From Flavobacteriales bacterium (GTDB lineage Bacteria; Bacteroidota; Bacteroidia; Flavobacteriales_D; Crocinitomicaceae): DNA of 64,000 nucleotides. Of the stretch, positions 35,601-43,555 are shown in pieces. The position numbers were made by a program, and so were the translations under genes. The notes beneath the pieces are model-generated. The model had not been told where the DNA came from and searched no databases. It saw only the letters and a program-made list of their open reading frames with translations. The first letter of the stretch is position 1. Each line of letters starts with the position of its first letter. The DNA is taken from the NCBI GenBank assembly GCA_015665275.1, contig JADFAL010000041.1, forward strand, positions 1 through 64,000, written 5' to 3'.

Positions 35601-36940
35601 TTCCCTACGAAGGGAAGTACAAGAATGTCGACGTACTGAAAGATTTTGTAGATGGCAACAACTACATTGTACCAATGCTCGATTCTAAGGGGAATGTCCG
35701 ATGGATTGAATGGCAGTACAACGAATTCGGTGAAGATAGCAAGGTAATGATGGGGCAGGAAATCTCCGAGAAAATGGAGTTGGAAAACACCTATGAATTA
35801 CTCGTTCAAAATGCGGAAGACCTTATTTATCGTTGCGATATGGATGGGAACTTCATCTTTGCAAACAATATCATATTTGAAAAACTTGGCTATGCCAAAG
35901 CCGACCTGATCGGTAAGGATTCCATTTCCATCGTTCCGGAAGATTTCCAGGAAGAAGTGCGTCAGTTCTACCGAGACCATTTCCTAGAACGGAAAACAAC
36001 ATCGTACAAGGAATTCCCAATCATGTCCAAAGACGAAGAAATCATTTGGATAGGTCAGCATGTTACAACAATATTTGCACCAGGATCTCAGGCCTTCATT
36101 AATGGATTCATCGCCTTAGCGCGTGACATAACTTTGGTACGGCGTCAGCAGCAATTGATTCAAAATCAGCGAGACGACATTACGGCGAGTATCAACTACG
36201 CAAAACGAATTCAGTTCAACTTGCTGCCACACGAACGTTATTTTACATCTGGTTTCGGTGAGCACTTCATTATCTACAAACCAAAAGACATTGTATCAGG
36301 CGACTTCTACTGGATGGAAACCATTGGTGAAACAACCGTTTTTGCTCTTGGAGATTGCACTGGACATGGTGTTCCGGGCGCATTTATGACCTTGCTTGGC
36401 ATCAACCTTCTCAATAGCATTGTAAAAGAAAATCGTATTCTAGATCCTTCCAAAATTTTGGACGAGTTAGACAAACGTTTACTGGATATCTTACCGAGGA
36501 ATGAGAATCTGAACAGCCTCAATGACGGAATGGAAATGACCATTTGCGCAATTAACGAATCGGACGATGAAATGGCATATGCCTGCGCAGGTTCGCGTTT
36601 CCTAATCTATACCGACGAGAAGTTCACAATGTTGAAAGGAGACAATAAACATATTGGTGACAGCGGTCCTGACGATTTCAAGTTTTATTCAACTCATTAC
36701 ACACCGTTCACTCATAACGATCTTGTTTATTTATTCTCAGACGGATTGCAAGATCAATTTGGCGGAGACAATGATAAGAAGTTCACCTTCCGCCGTGTAC
36801 TGGGAATGCTAGAGGACAATGCCGGACAGCCTTTACCAGATCAGCGCAAGCACATTGAAGCTACCGTCAACGAATGGATTGGATCCAGCGAACAAACGGA
36901 CGATATTACACTCATTTCCATCAAGAAAAAAATCACCTAA
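32666..36940 (+). CDS. Propeller-PAS-SpoIIE sensor phosphatase
   Basis: 1424 residues. Order: signal peptide (1-21); two-component-regulator beta-propeller repeats (about 25-630; e.g. DDGYIWIGTEGTPLVRFDG); Y_Y_Y domain (about 650-715; YQYRLIGSDDDKW); one helix (about 721-742); then several more helices (about 762-922). Two PAS domains follow (about 938-1042 and 1042-1162). A SpoIIE/PP2C Ser/Thr phosphatase comes last (1172-1424), with metal-binding Asp residues in SGDFYW, GDCTGHGVPGA, LFSDG and TDDITL. The propeller usually feeds a histidine kinase; here it appears to drive a phosphatase, probably in partner switching on an anti-sigma antagonist. No such partner is in the window. A PTPS gene follows by 2 nt. 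Confidence 0.88.
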   Translation: MRKLRYLLTFLTFGFLIQSQAQLYTFRNYNHRDGLHTVAVRCTDQSDDGYIWIGTEGTPLVRFDGKEFVEIRVKGQDCDHHIMDIEFYRDTVFFASQFKGFYAYSPKSHKYINFDYDRSSGGDALAFINVGNRKYGISSRKVWSVNKKSTKALFSFEKSIKLHHYQVVKDWVVLFTSEGNFVLKGNKVEPLNKVLAMPENAVNEFRFGHVLRNKLVLCNDTGTEWLEIGISSKGSLVEQKRFSRDSVLNTDEVITSYYLDEGGQKVIALTNKGDVYKVVDCQLRIVPHNYTGSIESPEDVMIDLNGDYWVSSSLNGLYKISLEPFTKIRLHPLYESPEIIFPYMTSRRDVVIGLRSGNTHIGNFNESGFESFPFVTLCATSLGNTEYLGTNLGIKTLVRTEEGLVIEDLLFTNEKINFIFGERDYIWAGVAGKGLFKIHKTELEPKSVKRSNEKGPQYFYTGQLSGNGKNMFFGTNDGIFFVDKKGTTLRPLDIKEPMGSYSGVSTKDVYGTVWFTMEKGIVGITRNGETRIIRGEDYFVTNLYYTLSADRLGNLIVGTNRGVRILKVDKNGYVISNSEYDSDSGFNGYETHMRSQYQNDNSIYIGTIEGLFVVNTDILDQLKIPIKPVIHHLTPENIGGSDEANSFRFKFNVNNPKSGKITYQYRLIGSDDDKWKKLNSAELNLFNLSSGTYTLEVRATHDGRSFSPVAKEQIEVPGNFWNSAWIALVVIGVIALLNFILLRFNRQIDHGSLIRTQDMDVHSRMAPMIILLGILALLGTHILAPLMNEQLELHLPPLLATVGILTGLFFLSRSLINSNRKYLMNRLLILAISLVILYQMYESLITDLHPFHLLGIVLTCLIVPYFIHGVKGMMIFTSGLTVCLVVLLIAVENPVYPKPYVGIAYSILVILLIFSSFLRSNSLERLLFISGIVNRGNLPAIAFNSKGKIIYASENISNFCDITHDKLINQDVSMLNQFVPYEGKYKNVDVLKDFVDGNNYIVPMLDSKGNVRWIEWQYNEFGEDSKVMMGQEISEKMELENTYELLVQNAEDLIYRCDMDGNFIFANNIIFEKLGYAKADLIGKDSISIVPEDFQEEVRQFYRDHFLERKTTSYKEFPIMSKDEEIIWIGQHVTTIFAPGSQAFINGFIALARDITLVRRQQQLIQNQRDDITASINYAKRIQFNLLPHERYFTSGFGEHFIIYKPKDIVSGDFYWMETIGETTVFALGDCTGHGVPGAFMTLLGINLLNSIVKENRILDPSKILDELDKRLLDILPRNENLNSLNDGMEMTICAINESDDEMAYACAGSRFLIYTDEKFTMLKGDNKHIGDSGPDDFKFYSTHYTPFTHNDLVYLFSDGLQDQFGGDNDKKFTFRRVLGMLEDNAGQPLPDQRKHIEATVNEWIGSSEQTDDITLISIKKKIT

Positions 36941-36942
36941 GA

Positions 36943-37362
36943 ATGGCTGGAGAAACCATCCGAATTTGCCGACGAGAAACCTTCAATGCCGCACATCGAC
37001 TGTACCGAAAGGATTGGTCAGATGAGAAAAATTACGAAGTATTCGGAAAATGCAGTTACCCAAATTATCACGGACACAATTACGTGATTGAAGTCTGGCT
37101 AGAAGGTCCTATTGATCCAATCACAGGTTATTTGATGGATTTGAAACTGCTCAAGGGGATCATCCAAAAAGAAGTTTGTGATCGATTTGACCATAAAAAT
37201 TTCAATTTGGATTGCGCAGAGTTCAAAGATCGCATTCCCACCGCCGAAAATATTGCCGTAGTTAGTTGGAACCTTATCAAACCGGAATTACCTGAAAACA
37301 TCGCGCTGGAGGTAGTCATTCAAGAAACGGAAAAGAACAAAGTAGCTTACCGCGGAAATTAA
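36943..37362 (+). CDS. 6-pyruvoyl-tetrahydropterin synthase family protein, second copy (C-x5-HGH type)
   Basis: 139-residue paralogue of the protein at 3147. Shared blocks are RRETFNAAH, EVFGKC followed five residues later by HGHNY, DHKNFNLD and PTAENIA. All zinc and catalytic residues are kept, so both copies look active. The track ORF begins inside the upstream gene; the ATG at 36943, 2 nt after the sensor stop, gives the normal length. Unlike the first copy it is not beside folE but behind the sensor phosphatase, so it may be under different control. Pterin versus 7-deazaguanine product cannot be decided from sequence alone. Confidence 0.88.
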   Translation: MAGETIRICRRETFNAAHRLYRKDWSDEKNYEVFGKCSYPNYHGHNYVIEVWLEGPIDPITGYLMDLKLLKGIIQKEVCDRFDHKNFNLDCAEFKDRIPTAENIAVVSWNLIKPELPENIALEVVIQETEKNKVAYRGN

Positions 37363-37391
37363 TTTGGCATACGTTTTGTCCAACCACCCGC

Positions 37392-38165
37392 ATGAAATTT
37401 TTATATACCCTAGCCATACTGCTTGCATTTGCCTGTACCGAAGCTGTAAAGAAATCCAATGAAGCATCGGCAGAAGTGATCGGCAAAAAAGACACTACAC
37501 GAGTAGAGAAATATTATCACTCACACGTAAACGACTCCCTTCAAAGCACATCTCTAGGGTCGGTTTCGAATGGCAAATTAAAGAACGCCACCCTGATCCC
37601 GTTCAAAGGGGAGAATTTCGAATATTTCGACGCGTCAAGCTACATGGGCGGGAGGGCTTTCACGAATAACAAAGTCGCCGAAATAACCATAAACACCTAT
37701 CAAGCATTATTAGATCAAGGAATCGATCGCCGTTTCAAAGTGATGGAATTCTCAAACAAAGAAGGAGGGAAAATGTTTCCACATCGCACCCATCAAAATG
37801 GCCTGAGCGTTGACTACATGATGCCACTTCAAAAAGAAGGTGTTCCTTACTACGAATTAGATGAAAAAGGTGCAAGTCACTACTTGATGGATTTCAATAC
37901 CGAAGGACTTTACACAGAAGACACGACTGTTTCCATCGATTTCAACATGGCGGCCCGACACATTTTGGAACTAGATAAACAAGCCCAAAAAAATGGCATG
38001 TGTATTCAAAAGGTGATTTTCAATACTGATCTGAAAGATGAGTTGTATGCAACGGAATACGGAACCAAATTAAAGACGAGCGGGATCTACATCACGAAGA
38101 ACTTATCCAAGGTGATCAATGATCTTCACGACGATCATTATCACGTAGATTTTGTTAATTTGTAA
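37392..38165 (+). CDS. MepA-like (M74/LAS) murein endopeptidase lipoprotein
   Basis: 257 residues. A short lipoprotein signal (lipobox LAFAC) is followed by a polar linker and a domain resembling penicillin-insensitive murein endopeptidase MepA. The zinc signature HRTHQNGLSVDYMMP near residue 130 corresponds to MepA's H-x-x-H-Q-x-G-x-x-x-D, and HDDHYHVDF near 246 supplies the last ligands. MepA cleaves D-Ala-meso-DAP crosslinks. The gene lies 29 nt after the second PTPS and is followed by another lipoprotein. Outside the two motifs similarity is uncertain, so substrate is inferred. Confidence 0.75.
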   Translation: MKFLYTLAILLAFACTEAVKKSNEASAEVIGKKDTTRVEKYYHSHVNDSLQSTSLGSVSNGKLKNATLIPFKGENFEYFDASSYMGGRAFTNNKVAEITINTYQALLDQGIDRRFKVMEFSNKEGGKMFPHRTHQNGLSVDYMMPLQKEGVPYYELDEKGASHYLMDFNTEGLYTEDTTVSIDFNMAARHILELDKQAQKNGMCIQKVIFNTDLKDELYATEYGTKLKTSGIYITKNLSKVINDLHDDHYHVDFVNL

Positions 38166-38186
38166 GAAATCAACAAACTACGACGA

Positions 38187-39122
38187 TTGAGATTTTCTGT
38201 AATTGCCGCATTAGTACTACTCGTTCTTGCCTCGTGTAAAAATGATAAAGTCGAACGCGTTTTTCACACTCGAAACGTTATTGTAATTGTTGTAGATGGT
38301 CCCAGAGTTACTGAAACCTGGAATGAACCTGGTCGACCAAACATCCCCTATCAATCAGCATTACTTCAGGAAGGAGTTTTGCTAGAGAATTTCAGAAATG
38401 AAGGTCCCACCTGGACCATGAACGGTCATTGTGCAATCACAACAGGAAACTATCTCAACATACCCAACGGAGGAAATGCCGTACCAAGCGTCCCTAACAT
38501 TTTCCAGTTATTCCGTAAGCAACATTTCCTTGACTCAACAGATGTATGGCTCGTAGCCAGCAAAGGAAAAATTGGAGCCCTCGCCAATTGTGGCGACCCC
38601 ATGTGGAACGACAAATATCTTCCAGCGCGAAACTGTGGAATCAATGCAGGAGGAGCCACTAGCGGATATCGAGACGATAGCACAACGTTTGAAATCGTGA
38701 TGGATGTTCTTGAAAATCACCATCCGAAATTAATGCTGATAAACTTCAAAGAACCAGATGTGTCAGGACATTCACAAGATTCAACCGGATACATTCAAGG
38801 AATTCAAGACACGGATGAGTACATTCAAAAAATCTGGCATTTCATTCAAAACGATGCGACCTACAAGAACAACACAGCGCTGATCGTTACGAATGATCAC
38901 GGTCGACATTTAAACGGAGTTTCGGGCGGATATGGCGGACATGGAGATGATTGTGAGGGTTGCCGGCACATCACCCTATTTGGTCTCGGTCCGGACTTCA
39001 AGAAAAATACGATTATCAAGAATCAATACAATCAAACGGATTTAACGGCCACCATCGCAGAAATGCTGGGAATTGTCATGCCGAGCGGTCAGGGAACCCC
39101 GATCAAAAAATTGTATCGATAA
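38187..39122 (+). CDS. Alkaline-phosphatase-superfamily lipoprotein
   Basis: 311 residues beginning at a TTG directly before a clear lipoprotein signal (MRFSVIAALVLLVLASC); no ATG would keep the signal. The fold resembles sulfatases/phosphodiesterases/phosphopentomutase. Metal and nucleophile regions are IVVDGPR near residue 35, GPTWTMNGHCAITTGN near 74, FKEPDVSGHSQDS near 190, NDHGRH near 235 and a final GGHGDDCEGCRH. Possible substrates are phosphate or sulfate esters; none can be assigned. It follows the MepA-like gene by 21 nt. Confidence 0.78.
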   Translation: MRFSVIAALVLLVLASCKNDKVERVFHTRNVIVIVVDGPRVTETWNEPGRPNIPYQSALLQEGVLLENFRNEGPTWTMNGHCAITTGNYLNIPNGGNAVPSVPNIFQLFRKQHFLDSTDVWLVASKGKIGALANCGDPMWNDKYLPARNCGINAGGATSGYRDDSTTFEIVMDVLENHHPKLMLINFKEPDVSGHSQDSTGYIQGIQDTDEYIQKIWHFIQNDATYKNNTALIVTNDHGRHLNGVSGGYGGHGDDCEGCRHITLFGLGPDFKKNTIIKNQYNQTDLTATIAEMLGIVMPSGQGTPIKKLYR

Positions 39123-39168
39123 CAAATCGTCTTTCCTCTTTGAGCGAGCCTACCGAGCGGTCTTTCCA

Positions 39169-39570
39169 CTACTTCACGTAGTCTTGCTTGTGCACTAGCA
39201 TGTAGGTATCATTATCCATTTTCAGGTAGCCTTGCTCGTAGCAAAAATAGTACACAGCCCCCTTCTTAGTTTCATAGATGTTCGTGTAATAATGGAAATT
39301 GAATCCCTCTTCCGCCAGGGTAATTCCGCTGACCGTTTTCTTTCCATTCGGGTTCATTTGCGATAAAATCCGTCGGTTCTTTCGCAAAATATTGTTAATT
39401 CGACGGATGTACTTTGTCGCGTCTTCGTTCAATCGATTGTTGTGTGTATTGCGACAATAATCCGAGCAAAAACGCTTGTCTTTACGCCCGAGCAAAGCAT
39501 CTCCACACTCAGCACACTTTCGTTCTTCTATCCCTTTATTTACAGTCATTTCCAATAACAATGTTAACAT
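39169..39570 (-). CDS. Small zinc-ribbon protein (DUF2116-like)
   Basis: Up to 133 residues. The zinc ribbon CAECGDALLGRKDKRFCSDYC (C-x2-C...C-x3-C) is followed by basic helices (RNTHNNRLNEDATKYIRRIN, ILRKNRRIL) and a C-terminal GFNFHYYTNIYETKKGAVYYFCYEQGYL block that I recognise as conserved in Bacteroidota. Function unknown; nucleic-acid binding is plausible. The start may be the ATG at 39570 or the one at 39549 (MTVNKG). It diverges from moxR. A TGATTTTG box upstream is one mismatch from a -7 element. Confidence 0.75.
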   Translation of the reverse strand: MLTLLLEMTVNKGIEERKCAECGDALLGRKDKRFCSDYCRNTHNNRLNEDATKYIRRINNILRKNRRILSQMNPNGKKTVSGITLAEEGFNFHYYTNIYETKKGAVYYFCYEQGYLKMDNDTYMLVHKQDYVK

Positions 39571-39638
39571 TAATTAACAGCAAAATCAAGTAGGTGGAAA
39601 CTATCTTTATCAACTTTATCTGTTCGATACACACATCT

Positions 39639-40661
39639 ATGAATGATAATACGCAAAATGACTTAAATCCAGCAGAAGCTCTGCGAATTTTAAGTGAACA
39701 CATCGCCAAAGAAAAACCCGTGATCGGAATGCTTCGGGAAGAAGTAGGAAAAGTCATCGTTGGGCAGACTTATATGGTTGATCGATTGTTAATCGCATTA
39801 CTTGCAGATGGACACGTACTCTTGGAAGGTGTTCCGGGATTGGCAAAAACCTTAGCAATTAAGACGCTCTCGGAAGCAGTCAATGTAGAATTCAGCCGTA
39901 TTCAGTTTACGCCAGACCTTCTTCCAGCGGATGTTACGGGAACGTTGATCTACAATCAGAAAAGCGAATCATTCACAGTCAAGAAAGGACCGATCTTCGC
40001 CAATTTTGTGTTGGCAGATGAAATAAACCGTGCTCCAGCAAAAGTGCAAAGCGCCTTGCTAGAAGCCATGCAGGAAAGACAAATCACCATCGGCGACGAG
40101 ACGTATCCTTTGCCGAAACCATTCTTGGTATTGGCTACACAAAACCCAATCGAACAAGAAGGAACATATCCTTTACCGGAAGCGCAAGTCGATCGATTTA
40201 TGCTCAAAGTAAATCTAGGATATCCAACAAGAGAAGAAGAGCGACAAATCATTCGTGTGAATGTGCAGCAGGAAGGATTGCCAAAGGTGAAGCATGTGAT
40301 TTCAGTGGAAGACGTGGCACGCTGTCGTGATTTCGTGAAGCAGATTTACATCGACGAGAAAATTGAAAATTATATCGTAGACCTTGTCTACGCGAGTCGT
40401 AAACCAGAAGAATACGGATTGGGCAACCTCTCCCCTATGATAGGATTTGGTTGTTCACCTCGAGCAAGTATCAACCTAGCCTTGGCCTCTAAGGCTTTTG
40501 CTTTCCTTCAAGGTCGCGCCTTCGTAATTCCAGAAGATGTTCGCGCCATTGCACAAGATGTCATGGGACACCGAATTGGATTGACCTATGAAGCCGAAGC
40601 AGAAAACATGTCTTCAGGAGACATCGTAAATAAAATCATCAACAAAGTAGAAGTACCTTGA
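39639..40661 (+). CDS. MoxR-family AAA+ ATPase (Bat operon)
   Basis: 340 residues. MoxR-type Walker A EGVPGLAKTLAIKT near residue 66, Walker B VLADEINRAP near 125 and sensor I VLATQNPIEQEGTYPLPEAQ near 165. MoxR ATPases act as chaperones with VWA-domain partners, which here are the downstream DUF58, BatA and BatB proteins. The track start lies upstream; the ATG at 39639 (MNDNTQNDL) is preferred. A TATCTTTA box at 39603-39610 is a near match to the -7 consensus and would promote the operon. Confidence 0.93.
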   Translation: MNDNTQNDLNPAEALRILSEHIAKEKPVIGMLREEVGKVIVGQTYMVDRLLIALLADGHVLLEGVPGLAKTLAIKTLSEAVNVEFSRIQFTPDLLPADVTGTLIYNQKSESFTVKKGPIFANFVLADEINRAPAKVQSALLEAMQERQITIGDETYPLPKPFLVLATQNPIEQEGTYPLPEAQVDRFMLKVNLGYPTREEERQIIRVNVQQEGLPKVKHVISVEDVARCRDFVKQIYIDEKIENYIVDLVYASRKPEEYGLGNLSPMIGFGCSPRASINLALASKAFAFLQGRAFVIPEDVRAIAQDVMGHRIGLTYEAEAENMSSGDIVNKIINKVEVP

Positions 40662-40677
40662 TCATTGATCATCCCAT

Positions 40678-41544
40678 ATGGAAACCTCAGAGCTTCTAAA
40701 GAAAATACGCCGCTTGGAAATCAAGGCAAAAGGCCTTACCAAGCACATCTTTTCGGGAGAGTACCACTCTGCCTTTAAGGGAAGAGGTATGGCGTTCAGC
40801 GAAGTTCGAGATTATCATTTTGGTGATGAAGTTCGTACTATCGATTGGAACGTTACCGCCCGATTCAACGAGCCGTATGTGAAGGTATTTGATGAGGAAC
40901 GGGAACTTACCGTGATGCTAATCATTGACGTTTCCGGATCGGAAAATTTTGGTTCCGGTGAGAAAACAAAGAAAGAACTCGCGCTAGAATTAGCAGCAGT
41001 ATTGTCGTTTTCAGCGCTAAGCAACAACGACAAGGTTGGAGCCATATTCGTTTCAGATAAAATTGAAAAGTATATCGCGGCAGACAAAGGAAAGAAACAT
41101 GCTTTGATGATTCTGCGTGAATTGATTGAATTGGAACCTTCAAGTAAAGGAACTAATATTGAAGCAGCACTGAAATTTTTCCGAACCACTCAAAAGAAAC
41201 GTAGTATCGCCTTTGTTATCAGCGACTTCATTGATGAAAACAATTTCATAGAAGGATTGAAAGTTGCACGAAAGAAGCATGATATGGTAGCCATTCGCCT
41301 GGTAGATGAAGCTGAGCGCGAACTTCCAAATATCGGATTGGTACAATTCTTCAATGCAGAAACAGGTCAAACCACTTGGGTCAACTCCAATAGCGCTGAA
41401 GCACGTAAAACACACCGTGAATTATACGAAAAAGAAGAAGCAATCCTTTTGGACAACCTTCTAAAATCTGGGGTTGATTTCGCATCCATAAGTACCTCGG
41501 AAGATTTCATCAAACCACTGATTAAACTCTTCAAAAACAGATAG
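40678..41544 (+). CDS. DUF58/VWA-like protein of the Bat operon
   Basis: 288-residue cytoplasmic DUF58 protein. The family signature KGRGMAFSEVRDYHFGDEVRTIDW is at residues 40-63, and a VWA-like segment IIDVSGSENFG provides a MIDAS-type DxSGS. It is the usual partner of MoxR in this operon. The stop overlaps the next start by one base. Molecular role unknown. Confidence 0.92.
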   Translation: METSELLKKIRRLEIKAKGLTKHIFSGEYHSAFKGRGMAFSEVRDYHFGDEVRTIDWNVTARFNEPYVKVFDEERELTVMLIIDVSGSENFGSGEKTKKELALELAAVLSFSALSNNDKVGAIFVSDKIEKYIAADKGKKHALMILRELIELEPSSKGTNIEAALKFFRTTQKKRSIAFVISDFIDENNFIEGLKVARKKHDMVAIRLVDEAERELPNIGLVQFFNAETGQTTWVNSNSAEARKTHRELYEKEEAILLDNLLKSGVDFASISTSEDFIKPLIKLFKNR

Positions 41545-42497
41545 TGCGATTGATGCTCCTCATATCGACCCTGTTTTTTATTGGAAACGCCTTTGCGCAA
41601 CAATTGGACGCCACAATTTCAAAAAGTCGGGCGAAAATTGGCGAACCGCTTACCCTCAAATACAAACTTAAAACACGAAGCAACGACACTATTGTCTTCT
41701 ACGAAAAATACAGTGAGATTCCGATGCGAACATATGGCGGCGGACAATTATCAAATGACGGTGCTTCCGCGGAGATTCTCACAAATTTCAACGATTCCTC
41801 TTACAAAGTTCAAGGTGGCAAAGAATGGTTAGGGGATTACGAAATCATGATTTGGGACAGCGGAACGTTCATCATTCCCGGCCCGGAGATTGTTATTAAC
41901 GATTCAACATTTTACTTCGATGACCTCAAAGTTTACGTGGATTTCTCTACAAAGAAAAGCGGGGTTGACCTCTACGATATTCGAGAGAATTATGCAGAAC
42001 TACCTGAAGAAGAAAACGTTTTCGTTCGTTGGATCAAAAGAAATTGGTGGATACTAGCCATTGTTGTTGCGGCTTCAGCAGGACTATTATGGTTCATCAA
42101 CAAACGAAAACCGCCTGAACGAATCAAAGTGGTCAAAGCAATGTCCTTGAAAGAACGAACCCTGGCTGCTATTGATGCCCTTGAAGGTGAAAAGCTTTGG
42201 GAGCAAGACAAACTCAAAGAGCACTTCATCGAACTGTCCTACATCATGCGCTCGTATTTAACGGCCAGATATGATATTGCCATTTTGGAAAAAACAACGT
42301 ATCAAACCAAACAACTCCTTCTTCAAAAAGGACTGAACGAAGATACCGTTGATACCATCGCACGAATTCTTTCCCACTCTGATATGGTGAAATTCGCCAA
42401 ATCAAGCCCAGACGAAATTTCCATTCTGAAAATATCCACCCTCGCGCGACAGATTGTTGCTGAAACCAGTCCGCTAGAATTTGACAACTATGAGTAA
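41544..42497 (+). CDS. Bat-operon exported membrane protein (unnamed, DUF4381-like)
   Basis: 317 residues. The signal peptide (LMLLISTLFFIGNAFAQ) precedes a periplasmic beta-sandwich-like domain of about 130 residues (ISKSRAKIGEPLTLKYKLKT). A helix (WWILAIVVAASAGLLWFIN, about 170-188) then leads to a cytoplasmic helical tail. The beta domain resembles those of BatD. The start is probably the GTG at 41544, overlapping the DUF58 stop (TAGTG); the ATG at 41553 is an alternative. Its end overlaps batA by 8 nt. Present between DUF58 and batA in many Bacteroidota, but function unknown. Confidence 0.8.
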   Translation: MRLMLLISTLFFIGNAFAQQLDATISKSRAKIGEPLTLKYKLKTRSNDTIVFYEKYSEIPMRTYGGGQLSNDGASAEILTNFNDSSYKVQGGKEWLGDYEIMIWDSGTFIIPGPEIVINDSTFYFDDLKVYVDFSTKKSGVDLYDIRENYAELPEEENVFVRWIKRNWWILAIVVAASAGLLWFINKRKPPERIKVVKAMSLKERTLAAIDALEGEKLWEQDKLKEHFIELSYIMRSYLTARYDIAILEKTTYQTKQLLLQKGLNEDTVDTIARILSHSDMVKFAKSSPDEISILKISTLARQIVAETSPLEFDNYE

Positions 42498-43527
42498 CTT
42501 CTGGAATTTGCGCTTTTGGGAATATGAATTCTTCGAACCAAATTGGTTGTGGCTCCTCGTCATTGTGCCAGGTGTTTGGTACATTTTATTCAAACGAGAG
42601 CGACAACGAAAGGGAGACATCAAGTTCTCTGGAGGAGTAGAACATCAAAGAAAACTAGGCACCAATTGGATTGCACGCCTTCGCGAAGGACTGATCATTC
42701 TGTCGGGATTGGCGTTGACCTCGCTCATTTTAGCACTAGCAAAACCCTATCATTGGGAATTGCACGACGATTCTTCTCAAGATTTTAAGTACGGAATTGA
42801 TATTGTAATTGCCATGGACGTCTCCGGATCGATGCTTGCAGAAGATTTTCAACCGAATCGATTAGAAGCCTCTAAAAGAGTAGCCAAAGAGTTTGTAGAC
42901 GGGAGAAAGGGAGACAGAATCGGATTGGTAGCATACGCCGGAGAAGCCTATACCGCATGTCCTTCAACATTAGATTACGAAGTGTTGAAGCAACAAATAA
43001 GCAGAATGAATGGTGACCGAATTATGGGAGGAACCTCTATCGGCTTGGGACTTGGCACGGCTGTAACTCGACTTCGAAAAGACAGTACGCAAACGGGATC
43101 AAAGGTAATTATCTTACTAACCGATGGTGTTGATGGCGGGGTTGAAATGGACCCGATGATGGCGGCAGAACTAGCAAAAAGTCAAGACATTCGTGTGTAC
43201 ACAATTGGAGTTGGAAGCAAAGGCAAAGCGAAAGCGCGGGTGAATTCCCCCTTTGGAACGTACTACACTTCCATGGAAACCGAAATCGATGAAGCCTTAT
43301 TGAAACGCATCGCTAACATAACCGAAGGAAAATACTTCCGGGCTAAGGACGAAGACGGTCTCAAAAACATCTATAAGGAAATCGATAAGCTCGAGAAGAA
43401 GAGAATCGCAGACAATCAGTATAAATCACAACCACCACCAACGCCACAATCGTATTTGAACGTAGCCATTTTCTTTGCCGCGCTCGTCTGGTGTTTACAA
43501 TTCTTCCTATTCAAATCGCTTGACTAA
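42490..43527 (+). CDS. batA: BatA, VWA-domain membrane protein
   Basis: 345 residues. Two N-terminal helices (WLWLLVIVPGVWYILF, ILSGLALTSLILALAKP) are followed by a VWA domain with MIDAS motif AMDVSGSMLAEDF near residue 112 and the TSIGLGLGTAV segment. A final C-terminal helix ends the protein. In Bacteroides the Bat proteins support aerotolerance; the domain should bind a partner through a divalent metal. The track start is a TTG; the ATG at 42490 overlaps the previous gene by 8 nt. Confidence 0.92.
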   Translation: MSNFWNLRFWEYEFFEPNWLWLLVIVPGVWYILFKRERQRKGDIKFSGGVEHQRKLGTNWIARLREGLIILSGLALTSLILALAKPYHWELHDDSSQDFKYGIDIVIAMDVSGSMLAEDFQPNRLEASKRVAKEFVDGRKGDRIGLVAYAGEAYTACPSTLDYEVLKQQISRMNGDRIMGGTSIGLGLGTAVTRLRKDSTQTGSKVIILLTDGVDGGVEMDPMMAAELAKSQDIRVYTIGVGSKGKAKARVNSPFGTYYTSMETEIDEALLKRIANITEGKYFRAKDEDGLKNIYKEIDKLEKKRIADNQYKSQPPPTPQSYLNVAIFFAALVWCLQFFLFKSLD

Positions 43528-43555
43528 TCGCAAGTTTACATATCGATTGAATCGA

